From Synaphobranchus kaupii (lineage: Eukaryota; Chordata; Actinopteri; Anguilliformes; Synaphobranchidae), in NCBI GenBank assembly GCA_029718625.1, contig CM056377.1, forward strand, positions 108,455,034 to 108,519,033: a stretch of 64,000 bases of DNA, given 5' to 3'. Each line of letters opens with the position of its first letter. The first letter of the stretch is position 1. The translations under genes and the position numbers were made by a program. The notes under the pieces were generated by a model, which worked only from the letters and a program-made list of their open reading frames with translations, searched no databases and was not told the DNA's origin. Below are positions 49,101 through 60,300 of this stretch, one piece after another.

Positions 49101-52100
49101 GGCTTCTGCGTTAATTTTAAAGTGTGCAGAGGGAAGTGTGCAGTGGAGGCCGGATGCAAGTTTGTCAGCTAATGATGAGAAGGGTGAGGAGACAGAAAAA
49201 AAAACAAGGTTTTAACTCGCTTTTTGTGCTGCCATGGCTGCTACTTCTGTGCAGAGGGACTCCTGGATGCGAGATCTGAGCCAGGAATGGAGGGACCGTG
49301 ACATGGGCGGTTTCAGTGAAACACAAGCAAGGCATGAATTAAATTAACCTCGCTCACACGCCTGGGCGAGTGATTCTAGGCCGTGCGCTACGTTCTAATG
49401 CCCTTCAACACCAAAAATGACGTAAAAAGTCGCATGAATTCCGATCTGACTGTTCAGACTGCGCTCGCTTTGACACAGTCAGAAATGTATCGGAATGTAA
49501 TCCCAAATTCAAAAGTGGCCCTAATCAGAATTGGAAATGTCAGATTCAATGTGATTTTCACTGTTCACACTGCCGTAAAAAAAATCAGATCTGTGTCACA
49601 TTTGAGGAAAAAATTGGATCTGGGCCACCTTTTACCTGCCGTGTGAATGTAGCCCAAATGACTTTGAATCCCTTATTATGAGTACGAACATGCATTTCTA
49701 AAGCAAAGCTGTCAGCAGATGTCAGTGCTGGGGTTACTGTGTACTGTACTTTGTGCAGTTCGCCTTTGCTGTCTTTAAATGTTCTGTGTTGTGCATCATC
49801 ATGTGGGAAAGTTTAAAAAATGCAGGCAGTCCTGTTTGTCCCTTCCTACATACCTGTGTTATCACAACAAACACATTAAAATATGTGACGGTGGCACCAC
49901 TGTGTTCAGTTTTTTTTCCCACTGGTAGACAGTTTGAATTGTGTCTCACAAATATGAAATTTAAGTTTTGACATATGTTTTTGTGCTGTGAAGCCCTTTT
50001 TGTGGTTCACATTGATCCCTGAAGAATTGCACAAAAATAACACAATAAATTGGCATATTTTTATATGCCCCTCCTGCATGTACTTTGCACAGAGTGATAT
50101 AGTGGGAGGGACTCGTTGGCTTGTAAGCTGTGACATCGTGTGTGCCATAAGAGTGTTAAAGGTTTGTCTGCAATGTGTCTTTGGTATGTACACTTGCTAA
50201 ATATGATAGTGATGCATGTCTAAGCTCCTATAATCGCTCAAGTCAGGTGTGCGGCTTTTTCTTCAGAATTTCCCTCGTATGGACGGACTATTTCCCTGAG
50301 CACGTGCTGCAGTTGTAGATTCTCTCTGCTTGTTGTTGTTTTTTTAGGGAGGCGACCCCGCCCCTTACCCCCTCTCAGCTGGAGGCCCACAGCCTGCAGT
50401 CAGAGAGGCCCCCGTCGCCCCTCCAGGACGCGCGGCTGAGCCAGCTGGTGTACCAGAGCGACACCCGGGACCGGCAGAGCCGCGACGTGGACAGCACGCC
50501 CTCCTCAGCACTGGACAGCACGGTGGTGCGCTACCTCAACGACCGGCCGGCCCTGGAGGCGCTCTGCAGGGGCGGGGCCCCGGAGGCGGCGGCGGCGGCG
50601 GCGGTCGAGACCTCGCAGTCCTCCAGCCCCGGCTCGGCCTCCCAGCGCCTGGAGAACCTGAGGCGCCGGCAGCCCGACGACAAGCTGGAGAAGCTGAAGG
50701 AGCGGATCCGCCGGCAGCGCGAGCACCTGGAGGAGGCCGCCGAGAGGGAGAGGCTGCTGGGATACCTGCAGCAGCCCGTGGGCCTCGGCGGCTCCGCCAG
50801 CGCGGCCGCGCCCGCCGCCAACGTGCGCAAGGTGGCCCCCGCGCCGCCTGCACCCATCTACAGAGGTGAGGCCCGGCTTTGGGAGAGGCTTCTTTATTCA
50901 TCGGGCCCGGAGTCCTCCGTTGACCGTTTCGTTTTTCCGATTTGTCCTGCGCCAGGTTTCAACCCCACCGAGACGAAGATCCGCACACCGGACGGAAAAG
51001 TGTGGCGGGAAGCGGAGTTCCAGGGTCTGAGTCGAGAGATGTACATAGACCTGTCACTGCAACTGACGGGTGAGCACTGACCCAGAGAGTGTGATAGAGA
51101 CAGGGAGAAAAGCTCACACTCACACCAACTGACAGGCAGTGAACCAAGAGTGATAGAGACGGGGGGGAAACGCACACACACTCACACCTACTAACAGGCA
51201 GTGAGCGATGACACAGAATAAAAGAGTGACAGATACAGTGCCCTCCACTATTATTGGCACCCCTGGTAAAGATGAGTAAAAAGGGTTATAAAAAATTCAC
51301 CGTGTGGTGAATCAGCTTAATCTCACACTGAAGAAATTTGAAAAACCCCTCAATTCCCATAGAGATCCATTCAAATGACGTTATAGTATCGCTTGTAAGA
51401 GTACCAGAAAATAAGATATCAAGAGTCTTTTGATGTTGTTGGGTCACAGACATCAGGAAGTCATGGCATGCAAAGGATATGCGACCAAATATAAAAAATG
51501 ATTACTTTATTCTATATATAAATGCAGGGGTGCCAATAATTCTGGCACACGTGGTTTTGTTAAAAATAATTATTTCTTGATGAGGGATTATTATTTTTCT
51601 CTCATAATAAATTTACTTCAATTAAAGGTTGGATTTTTCACATTTTTTTAGTGTGAGATTAAGCTAATTCACCAAACGGTAAATTTTTTATAACCCTTTT
51701 TACTCATCTTTACCAGGGGTGCCAATAATAGTGGAGGGCACTGCAAATTAAGAGTGAGCATCTCTTGAAGCCATAAAGACATAAAGTGCGCACATTGTAA
51801 TCTAATGGGCGCTGGATAGGAAAGGGTTTGTGATGTCAGTTTGAATGCAGAAACACAGAAGTATAATATTCAGCATATTCAGCAGATGGACTATCTATTC
51901 AGGGTTTGGTATATTTCCGAACCCTGCACTTCCTCCTCAAACGTCACTGCGCTTTGGATAGGTGTAGAACTGCTGTTGGATGCCATATTCCAATTATATG
52001 ATTTTGAAGAATTAAAGTGTACGAACTGTCTGAACAATTGTGGTGTTTGGTACAGCTGGGAAGGTCTCAGTGTCCCATTGTGCGCTGTTTGATGCATTTT

Positions 52101-54327
52101 TCCCTTTTATATGCTGTTCATTTATAGACACTTGTGGTTCAAAAGTAATTGAAAGTTTTAGCATTTATTTTTGATACTTATTTTTCCACTCATTAACTCT
52201 CTGTAATTGCAAATTGTCCATGGTGGATTTTAGTATTTGCATAGTTGGCTGCCTAAGACCAAACTTTGGAAAAGTTGACCGGTGCAGAGTTTAAGAACCG
52301 AGTCACTCTGGCTCAGACTTTCCAGGCATGCTGCCACTGCCACAACCACAGCAGCACTGGTGTGCTGCAGCTCCCCACCAAGTCTCCTAAAGTGACTGCT
52401 CAAGGCCTTACCCCATGCATGCTCCCCATCGGCCTGTGTACTGAGTACTGGGCTTCACACCCATACTCTCCACCCCTCTCTTATCAGAACAGAGGGAAAC
52501 GGAGATCTGACCACCACCAGTTCAGTCTGCGTTGTGTTAATGCTTTTAAAAATGTTAAAGATGCATGTTTGGGTTAATTTGGGTTTGTGTTTCTTCTTTC
52601 TTGTTCAAGCAGGAAACGCTAAAGTGAAGCAGAGGCCTGTGGAGAAGGCAAAGGAGAAGAAGCCCTCCAAGCCCGTGAGAAAAGTGTACAAGTGCCCCGA
52701 CGCCAAGCCAGGTTTCATCCTCTTCCTCACTATGTTACCCTATGCTGATGAGCTCACTCCTCCTACTGCAGTTTATATTGCTATTGTTCTGCGTGAGGCT
52801 TCATTTAGAGTTTACAGCTGTTATCTCAGGTGCAGTGGGCAGGGGTATTTATTACTATAGCCCAAGGGAGTCATTATCTGCTTTTTTATATCTTTATAAT
52901 ATCTTTTTTCTCTTTTTTATTTTGCCATTCTGTGCACGGACTGTGGGCAAAGTTTGTGCCTTGTGGCCTCAGTTCCTGGATAATATCTTTGGGAATATTG
53001 GCATTATTGACGAATTATCTTTCTTATGCTAGTTAGAATTTTTTCATTGTATCGTGGGCTGCATTGAGTCAGCGTAAAAGAATATCTAAAACCCTGCCAA
53101 GCATAAAGCTCATCATATTCCACAGAAAAGAGCCCCGTGTGAGCGTGTACGTGTGCGTGATTAAGTCCCCATCCTTGTAACGTGCAGTATGTGAAGTATG
53201 TACATGCTGGCACTCAAACGCACATGCAGTCGGAATGCTGATGCGTCACAAACGTGTTGGCATGGCAGCCCAGACAGCTGAGTTTGGCTCTTCTGCCTTC
53301 ACCTCCCACTGCCCTCTTCTTTCCAATGCCACGAGAAAACAGCGGTCTGGACCCCTCCCCCTCCCCCTCCCTCCAGCGCTACCCGCTGCAGCTCGCCCCC
53401 CCCCCCCCCTCCGCTCTGCTCGTATCAGGCTTGCCATTTGCACCGCTCGGCCTCGCTAAAAATAGGCCTGTAAAAGTCTCCGATCAAGTTCAGCGCCGTC
53501 GGCTTCTTTTACAAACAGAAACAGCTGCCCGCGGAGTCGCTGCGCGGTGTTTCCACAAGCAGAGCATGAGCAGGACCCGCTGTCTCTGGGAAAATCTCAT
53601 CTCCCTTTCCATCCCCGCGCCGCTGCCGATTCCGTACCGTTTTAACCAAAAACAATTAGCGGCGAAGGCTACAAAGGGGTTTCCCCCAGTATGATCATTC
53701 CCCCAGAATTATCTCGATTTGAATTGAACGTGTTTATATTGGTCGTGTCCCGTATTTTAATTGGGCCGAAGCACGTACATTTCATGTCTCGAGACGTTCT
53801 CTCAGAATCCCTAGCTCAGGGCTCTGTGCTTTTCTCCTTGGAGTTATCTCATGTTTTCAAATTCAATTTGCTAAATGGTGCATAAATAAGCAGGAGTCAT
53901 TAAATTTGCAGGAAACACTCAAGGAATTCTCCTCAGAAAAGATTTACTGTGCAGATGTGGTCTTGGAATGCCTCTCTGTGGGAGACGAACAGGCTTTATT
54001 TGAGGTGGATAATGAGTGAATAGTGAATAGAGTGCATACAGTAATGTTCTAACTCCCTCTGCACTTCAGCAGTGTCTGCAGCCTCATCCAGTGTTCCAGT
54101 GTTCCAGGTTTCCATGGCGCTCCTGTCACCTAATTGGTTTGTTTTGACGGTACATCCTCAGTTGCTCCGGCGATCGCGACATCATCCAGGAGGGAGGGGC
54201 AGAAGCCGGGGAGGACGGGTTCGGGCCCGGCGCCTCGAGTTCCCCGGGAGCCAAGGGCGGAGGCCACAGACACCGCGGCTAGGCCAGGTGGGCGTGAGAC
54301 ACGCGTCTGCGGCATGCTTTCATGCAC

Positions 54328-54367
<40 letters not shown>

Positions 54368-57300
54368 GAGAACATGCCCACCTTCCCCACCACAACTATA
54401 TGCATCTGTCTGTCTATTCCTGACCTCCAGACTCAGTGCTCCTACGCTCCCCATTACTTTGATAGCATGTCTTACCGCTTTGCGTTATGCGTGCGGTTGT
54501 CGTCTGAGCGCTTTTGGCGGAAGCTCCAGTGAGTAGATGGTTGAGTGGGTTCGCATCCTCCTGTTAGTCGCTGTCAGTGACTGGAATGAATGGGGACTGG
54601 CGGGCCCTCTCCGGATGGCTGCACAATTAGCCATGACCTGGTTTCCGGATGCTGACCTTGTTGTAGACTCAGACCCATGGGACAGGCTAATGTTGTGTTA
54701 TAGCGCTGCTAAGCCCAGCAGTATAGTGCTCAATATGGCACAGTACTTTGGGGTCCTGAATAAAATGTTATTGAACCGTTGATGTGAAAGATATCTTTTT
54801 AGATATTTAAAGGTTTGCTGGGAGGCTCTGTTTCCTGAGCCAGCAAGATGTCTTGAATGCAGTGCAGTGCAGTTGAGTTGAGTGCAGTGCATTTGAGTTG
54901 AGTGCAGTACAGTGCAGTTGAGTTGAATGCAGTTGAGTTGCAGTTGAGTTGAATGCAGTTGAGTTGAATGCAGTTGAGTTGAATGCAGTTGAGTTGAATG
55001 CAGTTGAGTTGAATGCAGTTGAGTTGAATGCAGTTGAGTTGAATGCAGTTGAGTTGAATGCAGTTGAGTTGAGTGCAGTTGAGTTGAGTGCAGTTGAGTG
55101 CAGTGCAGTTGAGTTGAGTGCAGTGCAGTTGAGTGCAGTGCAGTTGAGTGCAGTGCAGTTGAGTGCAGTGCAGATGAGTTGAGTGCAGTTGAGTTGAGTG
55201 CAGTGCAGTTGAGTTGAGTTGAGTGCAGTGCAGTTGAGTGCAGTTGAGTTGAGTGCAGTTCAGTTCAGTTGAGTGCAGTTCAGTTCAGTTGAGTGCAGTT
55301 CAGTTCAGTTGAGTGCAGTTCAGTTCAGTTGAGTGCAGTTCAGTTCAGTTGAGTGCAGTGCAGTTCAGTTGAGTGCAGTTCAGTTGAGTGCAGTTCAGTT
55401 GAGTGCAGTTCAGTTGAGTGCAGTTCAGTTGAGTGCAGTTCAGTTAAGTGTAGTGCAGTTGAGTGCAGTGCAGTTGAGTGCAGGTTCGGAGGAAAGGCAA
55501 CCTTGTATATAAGGGCCTTTTATTTAGATAGAGGACCATTTATTTTGCAAAAAGGGGGTAATTCGCCAAAACAGGAAGATCATTTTCCACAAAGCAACCA
55601 TTTATTTTGCATTCTACATGATGGCCCATATTAATGATATCACTTACTGTTAATCTACTTGATAGACCATATTAGGGATTTTCAGGGTGAAACCATTTAT
55701 GTATTTTATAAATTGCCATTGTATATTGGTGTGCTTTTTGCAGTTTTTGAAGATGTAGCAATACTGTACATAGAGCTGTGCACAAAGAAGCATTAACTAA
55801 ATTTGATTGCAATTGATTGGTTGAAGATGGTAATTTTGCTTGCTGGTCAATTGTACCGGTTTTCCGCTGTGATATTTAGCCTTTTCAGCAGTTGCTGAGG
55901 ACAGTTTGCAGACTTGCGGTTAACCGTGATACAGTAACTAGGTTATAAGATTTCTGTTTTCCGATGAAAGGTTTAATACTGTGCTATTGAGCACACTGTG
56001 TGTCACTTGGTTTCTTCCATTTTTTTACATTACATTACAGGCATTTAGCAGAAGCTCTTATCCAGAGCGACTTACACAACTTCTTATTACATTAATCCAT
56101 TTATACAGCTGGATATATACTGAAGCAATTCAGGTTAAGTACCTTGCTCAGGGGTACAACGACAGTGTCCTACCTGGGAATCGAACCTGCAACCTTTCGG
56201 TTACAGTTCCTTAGTTCAGTTCAGTTCAGTTCAGTTCCTTATCCATTATACTACACTGCCGCCCACATTTCTGTGTTTATAGCTGAAATATATTGGGTGT
56301 TTCCTTTTGGGAAGCATGTTCTTTGAGTTTATAGAGATGGTGTGAGTTGCCCATGCTTAATGGCGGCAGCAGTGAACAGATTTGTAATGTTTGTAGTTAA
56401 TGTGTAATGTGTGATTGACCCACATGCTGCCAGTACTCTGGAGCTAAACATCCGTCCCCAGCTCCTGACACAAAGCTGCCTTTTACAGCACCGGCTCCTC
56501 GAGCGAACTCTGACCCCCGGCCAGGGTCGGGCCGGCAGTCGAGAGCGAGCAGCACGGAGAGGCCCTGCAGCTTCGCCCAGTCCGAGGACCTGGCCAGGGC
56601 CACCCCGGCGTCCGGCGAGGGGGTGGCCCTCAACACTGACCTGCTGTCGGCCGACATCCGGGGCCTCCTGGACGACCTGAAGCTGGAGGGCGGGGGCGAA
56701 GGGCAGGGGCCCGGGGGGGCCCCGCAGCGGGACAGCAAAGCCAGGAGGAGGACCAGGCCCGCCGCGGGCGCCCCGCCCCGCCTCTCTCGCAGCGCCAGCC
56801 CCGCCAAGGGCAAGCAGGAGGCTGCCGAGGTGCCGCCAAAAAGGCGGCACTACGACGCCGACTCCGTGCGCCAGTACATCGCCCGGCAACAGGAGGAGCG
56901 TAAGAGGAAACAGCAGGAGGAGCGCAGGACTCAGCGGGAGGAGCTGGAGCGTAAGAACCAACGCCTGCAGGAGCTCTATAAGAAGCAGCGGGAAGGCGTG
57001 GCCAGGGTCCAGGCGACCAATGAGGGCCCCGCACAGAAGCGTCTCCAGGAGACCTACACCAAGCTGCTGCTGGAGCAGGCCAGGCTTGGGGAGGAACTTC
57101 CGCAGACACTGCCCACTGCAGAAAGCCTGCAGGTAAGACGGCCAATGAAATGCGCAGAAAAGCTCATCTCACATATCTAATCCCTATATCTATAAAACAG
57201 TTTACAGTCACGTTGTAGCTGCGTTCTGAGGTGACAAGACCTCATACTTCCACCTCCGCAATATTGCCAGAATCAGACACTGCCTCTCCCCCTCTGCTGC

Positions 57301-60300
57301 TGAAAACCTCATTCACGCCTTTATCTCCTCCCGCCTTGATTATTGCAACTCCCTTCTTACTGGTATCACCTCCCACTCCCTCCATAGACTCCAAATGGTC
57401 CAGAACTCCGCTGCCCGTCTACTCACCCACACCCGGTCCCGTGAACACATCACCCCTGTACTCCAATCTCTTCACTGGCTCCCCATCAAAGAGCGCATTA
57501 ACTTTAAAGTTCTCCTCCTCACCTTTAAAGCCCTCCACAGCCTTGCCCCCCCCTACCTGACTGACCTCCTCCTCCCCCTCCGCCCCACCCGAACCCTCCG
57601 CTCTGCCGCCACCAACACCCTCTTCATACCATTTTCCAAACTCAAAACCTTTGGCGATCGAGCCTTTTCCAGGACTGCACCCCGACTCTGGAACTCACTC
57701 CCACAAACCGTCAGAGACTCACCCACACTCCCCATTTTCAAATCCCGGCTAAAAACATTTCTTTTCTCCCAAGCCTACAACCTCCCCTACCCCTAAATGA
57801 CCCTCCTCCGTTTCTCCTCCCACCCTAACCATCCTCCCCTCTTCTCCTCTCTCTTCTCCTCTCACCCCGTCCACCATGTTATTTTCTGTGAATTTTGTAC
57901 ATGTTTATTTACTGTCCCAGTTGTTTTTTGTTTATTTTATGTGTTTCCACCAGCCAGTTACTCCACCTTCATCTCATTTGTTACCATCTCTCCTTTTGTC
58001 TTGTTGTCTTTTGTGTTTCTGTTCCCCCCCCTCACAAACTCTGTAAGCGACCTTGGGTTCGGAAAGGCGCTATATAAATAAAATGTATTATTATTATTAA
58101 ATTAATACGCACAGTATTCTTTTGTGAGATTACTGCAAGTTTTGCCATGTGTTAGTGCTAAAATATATCTTTTCACTCACTTTTTACTTCGTCATGCAAA
58201 CGTATAGAACCCTTAAAATATATAGCTGCCTTCCTATTAGGGCTGGGCGATATACAAAATCGATAATTATCGAATGCAATAACGCCCGTTGCCACCGTGT
58301 GGTGCGCCTTTCCTTTCATCTTTTTTTCTTTAAAGGTTGTATCAGCGATTTTGGGTGGAAACATAAATGATCACATTCATCTGATTTTTCCTCACGATCC
58401 GCTAGCTGCCCGCCCCATAAGCAGGCCGTCAAAAAACCGCGTCTCTGTAGGCAGCCTATGCTCCGAGATCGTACACAAAAACAAATGGTACTACCAACCA
58501 CTCAAAACCAAAATAAACAGTATTCCAACCAATCACAATGATCTGCACAAACGCTAATACTCTTATCTCGCTGAAATCTTGACGGATTTACAAACGGTTT
58601 GGTTTCTTACAAACGTTATTAACGTGGTTATAATTATGGATGCTTGAACACTATTTTTTAAAACATAACATAATTATTCATAAGTATGTTTGTTTGGGAT
58701 TTCGCTTCAGAAGTGACGTCACGTTTGTGCAGATCATTGTGATTGGTTGGAATACTGTTTATTTTGGTTTTGAGTAGTTGGTAGTACCATTGTTTTTGTG
58801 TACGATCTCGGAGCATAGGCTGCCTACAGAGACGCGGTTTTTTGACAGCCTGCTTATGGGGCGGGCAGCTAGCGGATCGTGAGGAAAAATCAAATGAATG
58901 TGATCATTTATGTTTCCACCCAAAATCGCTGATACAACCTTTAAGTATACCCAATATACGGCAGTAAACTTCCAAACTTCAGAGGCCGTGTGAAATGCTT
59001 CCGGAAAAAATAAACATCACCGCTGATATCTATTGAGTGTTGATAAGACAGCCAACCAGCAGCAAGGTCGTACAGCTTTCACGTGATCATGTGATGTGTT
59101 TTTGTCAATCGCATGAAAGGTGCAATGCCTTTCTGCTGATTGTCCGTCTTATCAACACGCAGTACACAGTGATGACGTTTTTTTCCCCCGGAAGAATTTC
59201 ACACGGGTTTTGAAGTTTAGATTATCATTGTGTTTGTTAGTGCCGGCTTGAGGGCCACATTAAAACCCAGTTATAACTGTAGCTAATCCTGTCGCCCTTT
59301 TCAAAGCCCACAGTGAGTGGCAGATTATTGTATTAGTGTTGCTTCAGGCTCTGATGTGCCTTGTGTGAGAGGTGCTGACAGAGTTCATGTGTCCCACAGC
59401 CGAAGCCCCTGTACCAGCCTTCAGGAGAGTCGGACAAGGAGAACAAGAGGCTGGACAGGCCCCAGAGCGCCTCCTCCAGCAGTGACCTGTCTCTGTCCGA
59501 ACACCAAGCACTGACCAGGTCAGAACCCCACCTGCGCGGTTACTGGCTCACACACACACGCACACGCACACGCACACGCACAGACACAGAGACACACACA
59601 CACACACACACACACACACCTGTCTCTGTCTGAACACCAAGCACCGCTGCTGACCAGGTCAGAGCCCCCCCTGCGCCTCATCATTCCACCATACAGCTCT
59701 CTCGCACGCACGCACGCACGCACGCCACCACGAGTGCTACTGCGTGAATATAGGCAAGCCCACTGCAGCGTAGCGGTGTGTGAGAATACACACCATCTAC
59801 ATTTACCCAGAGGCCAGGCTGAAATGACGTAAGCTAACATCAGATTGGCAATCACTGGGCATTATGCAATATGTACAGTTTCCAGTGACCATGTAATGTT
59901 TTTAAAGAGCAGCCAGGCTGTAAAAATTCACACCTTACGTAAAGTGAAAATGAAAATGAATATTAATCGTGTGAAAATGTAACGGTGGGTTTTTTTTTTT
60001 TGAAGTGGAGCACTGAAGTGCAGTAGAAGGCAAATGTAAGAATTTGAATCATAGTTGAATTCACAGACTTTTTGTTGCTTGGAGATGGCCTTTAACAGCA
60101 CAGGCAGCTGCATTTCTGTGCAGCCTCTGTGCAGTCAAAGTGAAAATGAAAATGAGTTCCAGCAACAGTGGTGCGTCACAATAGCAAGCAGTACAGTGAC
60201 CCAGTCATATGTTGTTGTTTATTTTTCTAAACAGAATCTAAGACCTGGTTTTCATAAATAATATAGCTTGTTAGTCAAGCAAAATGAATGATTACAGTAG

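Noticed and set aside
54949..55182. Open frame encoding NAVEL repeats
   Set aside because: It is a by-product of the pentamer satellite. A 5-nt unit without stops stays open in any frame lacking tga or tag in register.
56026..56266. Functional tRNA gene
   Set aside because: The B-box is intact, but the head is interrupted by a (gaact)n array and continues into a LINE-type tail, so it is a SINE.
56329..57145. Long minus-strand open frames over cep350 exon 10
   Set aside because: They are antisense shadows of a GC-rich exon. The plus frame matches CEP350 and has phase-correct splice sites.
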